Assembly: GCF_910592395.1 (NCBI RefSeq) | Contig: NC_088315.1 | Coordinates: 16,229,808-16,293,807, forward strand | DNA: 64,000 nt | Direction of reading: 5' to 3' | From: Lineus longissimus | Taxonomy: Eukaryota > Nemertea > Pilidiophora > Heteronemertea > Lineidae | Part shown: positions 1 through 13,700 of the stretch, piece by piece | Layout of the letters: each line of letters starts with the position of its first letter | How positions within the stretch are numbered: the first letter of the stretch is position 1 | Notes under the pieces: generated by a model | What the model was told of the DNA's origin: nothing | Databases searched by the model: none | Seen by the model: the letters and a program-made list of their open reading frames with translations, nothing else | Position numbers and translations under genes: made by a program

Positions 1-26
1 TTAATAACGGGAAACAGTGGACTCAC

Positions 27-261
27 CTCGTCAATCTCTAAAACAAGTACATAGTCCTCTCCCTCTCTGGCAATGTCAATGAAGTAACGGCCACCATCCT
101 TTAGGGTTGTCGGACCAAACGTCCACGCTGCACTCGGCTTTTCCTCTGACAGCACTTTGATCTCGACGACAGCTGTCTTACCATTGTTTTCGAACTTGAT
201 GCTCGGTCTCTCCAGCTTTGGTGCTGCCTTCTGTGGTGCTGCGTTCGCTAGTTGTTTTAGC
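27..261 (-). CDS. Twitchin-like exon 14: linker plus Ig domain 7 (partial)
   Basis: The acceptor TATTTCAG lies at 262-264 and the donor GTGAGT at 26-21. The 235 nt end in phase 0. The exon begins L-K-Q-L-A-N-A-A-P-Q, a diverged version of the 41-nt linker exons, and here it is fused to the next Ig: K-L-E-R-P-S-I-K-F, A-W-T-F-G and G-G-R-Y-F-I-D-I. Ile replaces the strand-B Cys. The remaining strands are beyond the left edge. Confidence 0.85.
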
Positions 262-3200
262 CTGAAATAAAGTTTGGATTATGTTAATGTTGATATTAAG
301 TGCATCGTACACTAGTTTCTGTTTAATTTGTGTTTATTAAAGGGGCACTATGGGCAGGAGCTGAGGGGTCAAATTGGAGATATATGGATGACGTATATGC
401 ACAGTTGGGTTGTGTTTTGAATTCAGTGAAATGCCCATTCACGTACAAGCACCAGTTGCGATATACTGCAATATAGGAGAGACCACTATTGGTAGCTTCA
501 TGTATTTTAATCTGACCTATACACCAAGCTTAGCAAAATTGAATGCATGATTAATGCACTATGGCATAGTGTATAACTGCAATTATCTTTTCCTTGCCCA
601 AGAAGATTGATTCGAACACCACCCCTTCAATTCACCAGACAATCTCCAGTTAATTAGAATCCAGTGGACAGATGACACTTGTTAGTGTTATGGTACCCAA
701 CAAACAAACCCCGCAAGGGCCTCTCATTTCTGTAGTATATAAAGAATACTTACATATCAAGATTCAATGTAATATTAGCATTGGCTTCTCCGCTTGGATT
801 CTTAGCTTGGAGTTTGTACGTTCCAGCATGGAATTTGTCAAAGTTCTGCAAGAAAAGGAAAATGATAAGACATCACATGATGTATGCAACAGATAGGAAT
901 GTAAGGACAGCAACATGGCGATATTCGTTTTTTGGATTACAATGTGGTTTTGAAAAATTTACATGAAAATAAGTACAGTAGTGGAAGAAAAAGACGTTTT
1001 TTCAAATTATATTTTTTTGGGTATATTTCACATGAAAATGGCAGCATATTTCAAGCCCAATGTTTTAACCATGATCCATTCAATAAATAAGACGCGTGTC
1101 AGTTGAACATATTGAATGCTGGTATTTCTTCAGTGAATTTAAGGCTCCATAAATATTCAAGTGTCCCTTAATTAGGTAAGGCCAGGGTATCATAATTTTT
1201 TATTTTCACAGCATTTGAGCATCACACTATGAAAAACACCATCCCTGCAAACATGAAATGAATTGGACTTTCAGTAGCAGAAATGAATTTGGTCAGATTC
1301 TCCGGCCATCACCTTTATTGCCAAATTGACAAGCAGAATACTCAGACATTGGGTATGGTCTTTGAGAGGCTAATTATTTCCTCATCTGAAAGCGGACCAA
1401 AATTAGATGAATTATACTACATTGTATTGTCACTGACTGCTCATTAATAAGATCTGACCCTATTTGGCGAGATGGGTCACATATTGTTAACAGCATGACG
1501 ACTTACGATAACTTCTAGATTAAGTATATTCACGTCCCCTTCCACCCTTTCACTGGTCTTGAGGCTGGAAGTGGTCTTCAGCGGAGCTGTCCCTTTGAAC
1601 CAGGTGAATGTTGGTTTTGGGCTGCCAGTACAGCGGACCTCGGTGATAATGTTCTTCCCGTTTGCTTCCTGTCTGATTTGTGGTTTCTCGAAGACTGGAG
1701 CAGATCCCGCGGGTTTCGCTAAAATTATAAGATACGAAGGTTAAAGTGTCCTTACCTCCTTACATCTCTATTTTGATCATTTCATTTATTTTTTGTTTTT
1801 CTTTGATTGTTTTGTCAATAACAAAATCCGATTTTAAATAGATTAATCATCTTAACTGCCAGTGATTAAATATTCCGACACATCAAAAGTAGGTCACATT
1901 TACCTGAAGCTATGTCATGACACAAAGGTGCCTAATATATGTCTTCATAGCCATATTGAAGTGGCTGGCAAGGAAAAATTGTCACAAAGTGTGCCAGGCA
2001 CTTTCTGTAAAATTTTAGAGAGTTTGACCCCAGTGACCATGAAAATTACGTAAAATCAAAAGCCAGGATATTATTGGATGTAGTCTAATCAGAAGTATCC
2101 CCAGTAAAAATTAGGAGTTTCTGGCTGTCAAAGTTAATGAGATATTAATAAATGGCAGGCCCTCTTGAGCCCAGAAAGTAGGTGAAATTGCAATGGTTTG
2201 TTGACAGACGCCATACGACAACAATTGACGCCGGACAAGACTTGATGACACGAGATCACCCATGTGAGCTTAATCATAATTAAACTAACCTTCTTGTTGC
2301 TCGGGCGCCGCCTGCATCAGCTGCTGCAGCCTGAAATGAGAGCATGGATAGTGTTAATTAGCACTTGCGCAGTTTCTGTTAAGCTACTCAACTTGGCCTT
2401 GGGAAATTTATAATCTATTGTGTCATGTGATGAGTTCGGAAGCAATCGGCAATTCATGGCCAATTAAGTTTTTAAAATAACTTAAGCTGAGGGGCTTTTC
2501 CCGGTCAAATTAAAATATTTCTCTCCTGAAGGGGGATCGTTCGCATCCCCAACTGCTACAAACATGACATATATGCCACCTACTCCCCTCTGTTATATCG
2601 TCCTCCCGCGGGGTCCAACCAGATCAATGTATCGCAAACTTGGTAATCTGATTACTAGTTTCTATGAACATACTTACATATCAAGATTCAAGGTGATATT
2701 AGCATTGGCTTCTCCGCTTGGATTCTTAGCTTGGAGTTTGTATGTACCAGCATGGAATTTATCAAAGTTCTGAAAGGAAACGAAGGCCTGGGTTGGCATA
2801 TTTGTCCCATAATTATGGAGTTTTGATGCTGACATGGCAGCCACTTGCTCCAATCCCGACATGTTAGTCTTGAAATAACTGCCAATGGAACAGGCTACAA
2901 GCATAACCATACTTATTTATATATACAGTCAGATAAACCTCTATAATAATTGATATCAGACTATAAACACCAAATTTAACTTCCGACCCCACAAGGACTT
3001 ACTATAACTTCTAGATTAAGTATATTCACGTCCCCTTCCACCCTTTCACTGGTCTTGAGGCTCGAAGTGGTCTTCAACGGAGCTGTCCCTTTGAACCAGG
3101 TGAATGTTGGTTTTGGGCTGCCAGTACAGCGGACCTCGGTGATAATGTTCTTCCCGTTTGCTTCCTGTCTGATTTGGGGTTTCTCGAAGACTGGAGCAGA

Positions 3201-6200
3201 TCCCGCGGGTTTTGCTAAAATCATGAGATACAAAGGTTATAGTGTCCTACCTCCTTACATCTTTGTTTTGAATATTTCATTTATTTTTGCTTTTCTTTGA
3301 TTGTTTTGTCAACAACAACGTCCAAATTTATTAACCACCAGTGATTAAATATCGAGACACCTCAAAAGTAGGTCACATTGACCTAAAGCTTTGTCATGAC
3401 GAAGAGGTGCCTAATAGAAGTCTTCATAGCCGATTTGAAGAGTCTACGAGAAATAGTCACCAAGTGTGTCACCTTGAATGAATTTTAGAGAGTTTGATCG
3501 TTAAGACATTGGAAAGAAGGTAAAATCAAAAGCCGGGATATGTAGTCTTATCAGAAGTATCCTCATTAAAGAAAATCATGATTCTGGCTATCAGCATTTA
3601 CGAGATATGGATGAAATTAGATATTCAAAGATGGCCACCATGAGCCCAAGAAAGTAGGCTAAATTGCAATGTTTTTTAATTGTATGTCAAGTCATAGTGT
3701 CATAAGACATGCACACATCCAAGTTTCAAATTTCCTGATAGAATGGTGAGCAAGCGTGCCACCATTGTTGACGGACGCCAGATGACATCGATGAATGCCG
3801 GACAAGACGTGATGGCACGAGTGCACCCACGTAAGCCTAAAGGAATTAGACCAACCTTCTTGTTGCTCGGGCGCCGCTTGCATCAGCTGCTGTAGCCTGA
3901 AATGAGAGCATGGATAGTGTTAATTAACGCTGGAGCAGTTTCTCTTAAACTACTCAACTGGGAGATTTATTATGTATTGTTCATTTGAAGAGTTCGGAAG
4001 CAAACGGCAATTCATGGACAATAATTTTTTGGAAATGATTTAAGATCAGGGGCTTTTCCCGGTCAATGTGAAAGTGTTTTCTCTACAAGTGGGATCGTTT
4101 GCATCTCCATCTTGTACGCGAATGCCCGTGCCTCCCCTCTTTCGGGGAGTTTTCACAAAGTCCCCGATACGCCAGCGCGATTGCCTTACCCATGTTCGAC
4201 ACTCTGACATCACGGCAGGATCACGGTACTGAACAACGAGATGGGTTCTGGGCTTGGTGTTTCAGTGATTTTGCGAAAACTCCCTTACACATCGTCCTCC
4301 CTCCAGGCCAGGCCTGACCAATTTATCGCAAACTTTGCATTATGATAACTATAGTTTCTATGAACATACTTACATATCAAGATTCAAGGTGATATTAGCA
4401 TTTGCCTCTCCGTTCTCATTCTTAGCCTGGAGTTTGTATGTACCAGCATTGAATTTATCAAAGTTCTGAAAGGAAACGAAAACCTGGTGAGGATATTTGT
4501 CCCAATGTTTAGAGTCTGCAAGCCTGATGCTGACATGGCAGCAACTTGCTAAAATGCTAGCCTGTCTCGAAATAGTTGCTCCTGGAACAGGGTACTAGCA
4601 AAACTTCTATTGACAACCGAACTTGTCTATACAGGTAGATAACCTCATGATAGTTGATATCAGACCATAAACACCAACTTTAACTTCTAGATTCACAGGG
4701 ACTTACAATAACTTCCAGAATAAGAATATACACGTCCCCCTCCACCCTTTCACTGGTCTTAAGGCTTGAAGTGGTCTTCAGCGGAGCTGCCCCTTTGAAC
4801 CAGGTGAACGTTGGTTTTGGGCTGCCAGAACAGCGGACCTCGGTGATAATGTTCTTTCCATTTGCTTCTTGTCTGATTTGGGGTTTCTCGAAGGTTGGAG
4901 CAGATCCTGCGGGTTTTGCGGCCGCGGCTAAAAGGTTGGATTTAAAAAGTTAGTTATCATTTATATATTACATTCATACGTTTTTATCAAGAGTGCTTCT
5001 TCCGGTTTTCCTGAAGCAATATTCCTTCCAACCTACTGGTACATGTAGTATTAAGGGTTAATTTTGGGTCGGTAGCGTAAGCTGATCAACTGGGTGGTTA
5101 TAAGGGCGGGTTATCCTTCACAATCTGGCCTGAACACTTAAGCCACCTTCAATCTTTCTTGCTACAACCTGCAACAATTATCACTTTGATAAGCAGTCAA
5201 ATGATCCCTTGTCTGCGGGCAAAACTGGTCATGTCGGGATGAACACTGATTGCAGGTCGCAGCAATCACCGTTGCAGAAGCTTGCGACGGCCACAAAAAG
5301 ACGTAATTATGTGCATACGATCATGATCGTAGGTCGCAGCAACAAAACGCTAATTTGCCTGGTGCTTTAGCAGGAGTTTATCCTCACTGCACTGTAAATC
5401 ACCTAACTTCCGAAGACGTTTACTGCTTGTCGATTTCACAAATACTTTCAACTCACAAAAATCAAAATTGCTTATATTATTTCTGATCGGAAAGGTCAAA
5501 AGAAATTTTGTAATTCATAGAAATGTTCGTTAAAGACAATAATTATAAAGAGTGCACATTTTTAATGGTTTCAGCTTAATTTCTTCCCGATCTTGCACAC
5601 TGGCAGCCAAATTATAATTTGCCAGATCAGCATCCGTCTTTTATGATGTGCACCATCTAAATGTGACAAAGGATTCAGGCCAGAAAGTGATATAAAAGCA
5701 ATTTGTGTTTATTTCTTGGGTACATGTATGTATTAATGAGCTTGTGAGGGAGGGGCAGGAAAGCTGTTGACATGATGGGGCGGATTTTCACACTTGGACA
5801 TGAAAATAACAAGGGTACAATGGGTATTCATTTCTTTGTTACAGGGTGTCCCAAAGCAATGTGTATTCCTTCTCATAAACAGGACTACAACTTAATTAAA
5901 ACTTCAATCACTATTGTCAATAACAGGTGTACATGCACTTTTAAAAATTAGGGTTTTTGATCTTTTAACAAAAGCCAGTACACCGTGGAGAATATTCAGG
6001 GAAATGGAAAATCTGCTGAAGTTTTTGCAAACCTAAAGAGCATCAGGGGTTTTTAATTTCTCTGGGATACCTCTATGGGATGCATATTTGTGTTGGCCAA
6101 AAACCCTTAAAATGTTTTTCATAGGCTAGAAAATATTTACTTCAAGAGTGTATATCAAATTAAGAATATATTGCCCTTAAAAGACGATTATTTCAACCTG

Positions 6201-9200
6201 ATCAAACCCCACATTTATGACATCATGATTTCAATTTTACCATCATGGTTTATTCGTCTTTAGGTACAATTTTTGGGACACCCTGTTCCTTGAAATAAAT
6301 ATAATACTATACTTTGTCAATTTTAGCTTTTAGAACTCTTTTTCAATTGTAGCTCTTAGAACTCAACTGGTCAATTGATATTTTTATTGTGACAATAAAA
6401 AACGATTTCGGTAAGCAATAAAAGACGATTAATGTAACTGGCGAGTATCGATCCGAACATCTTTTACCAATGTCATCACCGCTGCAACCTACTCGTCACC
6501 TCAGGACTAACCTGGTATATTTAAGTTCAGGTTAGCGGTCGCCTCCCCCACGGCGTTCTTTGCAACACATTTATAAAGTCCGCCATCGCCCGGTTTGCAA
6601 TCCATCAGTTCCATCGTAGCAGTGTACGTCGTTCCTTTAGACGTCCTCAGCATCTTGTGACGTCTATCCGATTTTAGCAACTTATCTTCTAAAAACCAGG
6701 TCATCTCAGGCATTGGATCAGCAATGAGTACTACTTCAAAAATAATTCTCCCACGCACTTGTTTTATAGATGGCTGTCCTTGAAACGTGGGCCTCGTGCC
6801 CTTCACTTTTGCTGGCTCTGTTCGTGGAAAAATTCATATTTAGGACCAAAGGTCGAGATCAAAGTTTGAACTGAAGGCATGGCAGCTTCAAGTAGAGGTT
6901 AGACTAAGAATTAAATTTTTTGACAGCAAACTTAAAATGAAATAAAGTTAGAGTTAAATAAGAGTGGACTGTTCACTAGATTTTAAAGGCCAAAGAGTAA
7001 AGTAAGACTGACATGACTAATGAGGTGCTAAACTAGATTTGGAAAACAAAAGAGTTCCTAAATATTTTGAAAGCCAAAGACTTAACAAAAATTGATAAGC
7101 TAACTATATATTTTGAATGCCAGGTAACATAAGATTGATGTGCTAACAATATATTTTGAAAGTCAAAGGCTAAAATTAGATATATGTGCTAATTACATTT
7201 TTGGAGGTCAAAGAGTGAAATAAGATTGATGAGCAAATTATATTTTTGAAAGCCAAAGAGTAACATAAGAACGATGTGCTAACTATATTTTTCAAAGCCA
7301 AAGAGTAGAATAAGATTGATGTGTGCTAACTACATTCTTTCGAAACCCAAAGAGTTACATAAGATTAATGAGCTTAATCTCTATTTTGAAAGCCAAAGAC
7401 TAAAATAAGATTGATGAACAAATTATATTTTTGAAAGCAAAGAGTAACATAAGATCGATGTGCTAACTATATTTTTCAAAGCCAAAGAGTAGAATAAGAT
7501 TGATGTGTTAACTACATTCTTTCGAATGCCAAAGAGTAACATAAGATTGATGTAATAACTATATTTTTCAAAGCCAAAGAGTAACATAAGATTGATGAGC
7601 TTACTGTAAAGTGTTCAATATAATAGAAGCCAGATACCAGTACCTGGACAAATAGAAGTCCCAAATTTACTAAGACGTGCAAACCAGGTTAACCTTTTCA
7701 GTATTGGGTATTTCTTTGCATTGGTGCATCTTTCCACCCCCGATCAACAAGGGTTATGTTTTGAAAGTTCTCCGTAACTATAAAGGATAAGTTTAGTTTC
7801 TTTGGCTCCACCCTATGGCAGCGGTAGCGCAGTGGAAGAGAGTCCGCCTAATGATCAGGAGGTCGTGGGTTCGACTCCCCGCCGAGTCACTCCTTGGTTC
7901 CCCGACTGGTCAAGTTCAAGTGAGCGCCTTCTGGTTGCTCCTTGAAACCCCTGATTGATTTCTGTGGAGACCGGGGTAATAATTTGATATCCCACAGCGC
8001 TTTAACAGTTCCGTTACTGAGGAGCGCTATATAAATGCATGACATTATTATTATTATTATTATTTTGGGAAGATCTCTAATTTAGCACACAATATGGGTA
8101 GTAGGAATGACAGAAACAGACTTTACATGAAACCAATGATTAATTGCATTACCGGTACTTTTCTATAAAAAGTATCACTTTTGTAGTAATGTTAAACACT
8201 TCTTATTATTATGTGAGTCACCTCTTCGATGCTATAAGATGCAACATTAAGGAGGCATGCACAGATGCTGTCGTCCGGCCAATTTGTCTGACTTTGTATC
8301 AATGTGTAAGTGTAATGTATGCGTATTTCAGACTACATGTATATGTGAGGAGTAACATTTTTCATCTTATAACTACATGTACATTTATCATTATGTAATT
8401 CATCACTAAAAAAATTGCTAAGTAAAAATCTTTGTCTGAATTTGTGTCAAAATATGAGTGATACATCAGTGTGTATTTTATCATATGTGCATCAGGATTT
8501 TTTTACATCTTAAAAATCTAGTCATGATGATATTCATCACATAACATATAAAATAGGCTTAGCAAAAAAGAACTTCTTGCAAAAGCCGACAAAATGATTT
8601 CATCATGTTCAAGATAGAAAAGGTACAAAGTGAGTTTAAAGCCAAGGAATGTTAGACTGATGGAAATTGTTGGAAAGAATTATTGGAGTGCTTGATAGAG
8701 TGACAGATGAGAAAGAGGGAGAAGACTAGAAAAGAGGGAAAAGATCAGATGAGAAAAGAAGGAACTGAGAAGATGAGGAAAAAGAGGAAAATGTGATGAG
8801 AAAAGAGGGAGAAGATTAGATGAGAAAAGATGGAAAAGATTAGATGAGAAGAGGGACAAATACGATGAGGAAGAGGGAGAAGGTGAGATGAGACGAAGGA
8901 GAAGGTTAGATGAGATAGAAGATATTGATGGGGAAATAACCGCGGGAGCCGTGAGCATAGTTTTCGGCTTGTTGTGCACTTTAGACTTCATGGCTGTTAA
9001 AGTGGATGCATATCATCGAGAATGATAACGATTAAGCCTTATTTCCTCTATACTATACATATTCAGTGACAAGCGATGCAATGTGCAGACTTGGCTGGAC
9101 TTGGACAGAGTTGGAAAGGGGCAAGGGATTGCAGGCTGAGTAGCACGAAGGTTAGATCAGGAGGCGTATACACAAGAAACAAAAGAAAAAAAGTAGAATT

Positions 9201-10755
9201 ACAGTTGCAAACTGAATTTCTAAACTCTGAAATGCAGAAGGATAACAAAATGTTTAATCAATATTAAAGGAACTGAAGAATATTGAGAAAAAAGAGAAAT
9301 CCGCTTTATAATTTCGGTCAGATATAGATTTAGTCAGAAAATCAAAAAATCAACAGTTATACAATGATTATATTATTCACATACTTATCAGGAGAGTTTG
9401 TATGTTTAGTGAATAATCACAGTGGTGTGGTCTTGAAGTTAATCTGCAGGGTACTGATGTAAAAATATATGTAAATCCACATTACATGTAGGTCTTTTTT
9501 AATAACTTTTCTGCTGCAACTGTAGTGGTTTTTGCAACTTTTCTACTGCAACTTTCATCTCGATGGTTTTTGCAACTTTTCTGCTGCGATACTAGTGGCT
9601 TTTGCATAAAAAATGGTGTATTATTGCATGTTTTCGATCGACGCTTGGGTGTTTTTAACTGTTAGCTTCATTTTATTATAATCGTCTCATTTTTTTTCGA
9701 AATGGCGTTTAGAGGCTTTTGCATTTGACCTTTTCGTCTGTCTTCTTGTCGACCCAGGCACTAAATGTATCCGTCGATCGATTTTACACACATATCCTAT
9801 CATAGATTCTATGATGGCCTGTTACCGTATCACTAATGGCTGATAGATCAGATCCATGAATGGAGACTTTTGCCTATGACTTAGTCAACCCTATCATAGG
9901 CATTTTGATACAAAAATATGGCCGAGAAAGCACACTGTGTAACATCACAAACAATAAGGGTTATTCTGTTCTATTGACTGAAAGCTGCCAGTGAATAGAA
10001 CTTTCCAATAGAAGTTATCTAACAGAACGAGAAATATGCCTTGTTCTAAACTGAGACATTCACACTGAGGTAGGGGAAACTGATCAACTTCAAGACCACA
10101 GTATTAACTTACCACATAAAATACGACACACCATATACCACATACCACAAACCACAAATCACATACAATACAGCATACCATATAAAATAACCAGTCATGA
10201 TGCGTCGGTACATTATTTACATTTCGGACAAGAGTAGTTAGATTCTAAATGGGGTTGTTTGAGTCGAGCACGTACTACAAAGAACCACACAAAAATACTA
10301 CCTCTATCCTGTAGGAACCAGGAGAGATGTTTGCCTGGAAGAAATCATTAAGTATGCATTGTTGAGGGGGAGGGATAGTCTATTTCAGATGCCGGGATGG
10401 TTCCTCCTTATTTTCGCTGGTACAAAAGGATACAGGAACACCATCTATGTTGGAAGAACCATGGGTAGCCTTAAGGGTTGACCATACGCACCACCATTTT
10501 GGCTCAAACTTGAAATCTAAAAAATGAACTCCTTAAAAATGAAGCGAATGCTCGCTTAAAACCTGGAAGACTGTTCTCTGGGAAGCAAAGAAGATACTCC
10601 CACTCTTGGCCATAGCCGACTAAACCAGATGTTTGGTTCTTACCTTAAAACATAAAGCTTTTTATGACCAGAAAGAAGATAATTATATTCGTTATTCCGT
10701 TTTTAGCTCACCTCTTAGCAGAGGTGAGCTTATCCCATACCGTGGCGTCCGTCGT

Positions 10756-10790
<35 letters not shown>

Positions 10791-13700
10791 CGTCGTCCGT
10801 TAGCAGGGCACGTTTCGTAACTGTTAGAGCTATTGAGTTGAAACTTGGTACACATGTACCCTTATGTAATGACACCTGGGAGACCAAGTTTCGGTCCGAT
10901 TCGTTTCATGGTTTGGCCACCAGGGGGCCAAACGTTAAAAGTGAAAATATGCAATATCTCCCTTAATAGTAGTCGGGAAATTTTGAAAAAAATATGGTAG
11001 GTACTTCTAGCAAAGGTGCATCATATATCCTCCGGGTTTTTGATTTGACCTCCTTTTCAAGGTCACAGAGGTCAAATGGTGTAAATTAGCCGTTAGGATG
11101 TAATGATGGCACGTTTCTAAACTGCAATGACTATTGATACCAAATTTGGTACACATTTACCCCTTAGTCAGGTGATCTCAGGGACCGAAGTTTGGTCCAA
11201 TATGATTCACCACTTGACCACCAGGGGGCAAAATCCAAAAACCTTAAAAATGTGATTATTCCTTAACTTCTTGCCCGATTGCCACCAATTTGATATCATG
11301 GGTACATCTAACCACCATACAGTATATGTCACACAGGTTTTTAATTTGACCTTCTTGTCAAGGTCACAGAGGTCAAATGGCGTAAATTGGCCGTCAGGCC
11401 GTAACTATGGCACGTTTCTTAACTACAATGACTATTGATCACAAATTAAGTACACATGTACCCCTTGGTCAGGTGATCTCAGGTACCGAAGTTTGGTGCG
11501 ATCTGATTTGCCATTTGGCCTCCAGGGAGGGGGCCAAATCCTAAATTCTTCAAAATGCCATTATTCCTAGTAATGACTTGCCCGATTGGCACCAATTTTA
11601 TATCATAGGTACATCTAATTCTAACAACCATTCAATGTGTCACCCGGGTCTTCTTTGATTTGACCTACTTTTCAAGGTCACAGAGGTCGAATGTACTGTA
11701 AATTGGCCATTTTGGGGAAATTGTAATTGCTTGGACCTACATCAAACCTAACACTACATGACACAAGACCATGCTCTTTATCCATCTTTCCTCCACATGA
11801 GGTGAGCACAATGGCCCTGGCCATTTCATTAAGGATACCTGCAAAAGTCATCACATTTGAATGAAGGGAAAGTAAGAACTTTTTTAATCTAAAAAGTCCC
11901 ATTACAAAAATTCAAATCTATGTGCCGCCATCTTTGTTTTGGTCTGAAAAGAAGAACAAAATGATGGCGGTGCACAGAAATATTTGTGGTCGGATATTTG
12001 ATTCACAGAATTATCAACTTCCCCGCATTCAAAAGTGACGAAATTTACATATATCATACACAACTTTATGGAGATCTTGGAATATATGAGGTGTTGATCA
12101 GAGCATTGGCGTTAACAGTTGTTTGCAAATAAAAACTGATCGCCGGGAAACGTCGGAGAAGGTCGTTTTTGGTCGGTAATTGGAAGGACCTGTTAATCCT
12201 AAACATCTAGTTGGAAACTGACCCATTTCTCAAGTACCTGATTTGTGTGATTTCTTGCCCTGCCTCGCCTTTACGCATACCTGCATCTCTCAAAATAGCT
12301 GGTTACACTTCACTTATCATACCAGTAAGATGATCTGTTCAGTGCATTTATATATAAGAACAGACTACACCTGAAGTATGGTAACGGCTAGACCCAGACC
12401 TAAAACCCACCTGACTCACGTAAAAACAACTTCATCAGTGTTATGTCTTTCGCTGGTTTTGCCATGAATGTTAGTTAGCGCATTGTTCGCGGGCTGCGGG
12501 GGTTTCGTATCCACCAAAGGATATTATGAAAAGGCCTGCATGGAAGTATATACCATTTCTATAGATAGTAAATCATGTATAAACCGTAATTCAATAGGTA
12601 TCGAATTCCTGAAAAGTCTATCGCCTGTTTTGTGGTTTGTTTCTTTACTCTGTATCAGATCTATCTGAACCCTGAGTTTGCAATCTACTGCATTCATACA
12701 GTACATCCCACAATACACCGTATTGCACGTGGGCAGTAGAGATTCCTTGTATATGGTGTATACCAGGGCAAGCAAAGGATCCCACCAAGGGAGAAACGTG
12801 AGTAGCTGCGTGGACTCGACCTCAGGCTGATATCTGAAAGGAGCCACTCGGCCAACAAATCCCACTGGTGCCTAACCATAGTGGCACATAAAAAGCAATA
12901 ATTCTGCCTTGGAGGAGGAATATTCCCTGGAAAACAACGCCTCCAAGTGCAGAGCAAATGCTGAAGAAGAGAAAGATGCTATCCTGGTAAACTATGCACA
13001 GCGTTCAAATCATCCATCTCTAATATGAAGTCGGAGCTTTGCATCTAACTATGGCTAATTTTGACTTCAGCATCAACTTAAATTTCGGGCCTTTTGACCT
13101 ACCGTCAAAATTGAGCTTAATCGATGCATTGCTTTCTCCGTGAGCATTCTTGGCATTGACTTTATAGTTGCCGCCATCCTGAGCAGTCACGCTCGTTATC
13201 TTCAGCTGCACAAGGAAGGTATTGTCCGCCTCCGGGATGACTTTGGAAACAGCTCGACCTGCAACAGAAGGGTAGAAACTTCAAATCAAGGGGTGAACTT
13301 TCATGATAAGTGTCAAGAGCACACTAAATCCTCCCCAGGCCCCAAACGAGCACAGATCGCTGACATATTGCGAAAGTAAGGAAATTACTTTGGGCTCAAG
13401 GTTACCCGATAAAATGGAGTCAATGCAATATACTTCATTTCAAAGAGACGACTGCCACAGTTTGTGACCCGCCCCTGTCCGATGACGTAGATATATGTGA
13501 TTGGGAACTAGACGGTCAGGAATTAATGATGTAGATCTACGTCGTGTTAAGGGACAACTTGGGCGATGGATTTACTGGCAGCATGTTGAAACCATCTGCA
13601 TGTTGTCATTGGATTTTCCGCAGGGTTCTGAAACTTTTTTGTGTCAAGACTGAGGACCAACACAACACAAATGCCCTTACTCACCGCCTTCATTAAGTAA

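Larger units (their letters stand above)
754..4927 (-). repeat. Tandem triplication of a three-exon Ig/linker module
   Basis: Modules are 4927-3856, 3214-2290 and 1718-754 plus the diverged linker at the start of exon 14. Each starts and ends in phase 1 (354 and 345 coding nt for the first two), so whole modules can be added or skipped without changing frame. The introns are also duplicated: for example 1861-2000 matches 3343-3480, and 2331-2540 matches 3897-4100. This shows that genomic segments, not just exons, were copied. Confidence 0.9.

Noticed and set aside
6980-7608. CRISPR array
   Set aside because: Units are contiguous and degenerate with no unique spacers, and the context is a eukaryotic intron.
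7817-7888. Functional tRNA gene at the SINE head
   Set aside because: A and B boxes are good but the acceptor and anticodon stems do not pair properly, and a SINE body with an ATT tail follows.
8680-8991. 103-codon Ser/Leu-rich ORF on the minus strand
   Set aside because: It is only the translation of a homopurine tract.
10664-10966. 100-codon Arg-rich ORF on the plus strand
   Set aside because: It reads through the GTC microsatellite of a repeat element.
12468-12957. Overlapping ORFs of 66-113 codons on both strands
   Set aside because: No recognisable domain and no splice borders. It lies within the exon 5-4 intron of the twitchin-like gene.
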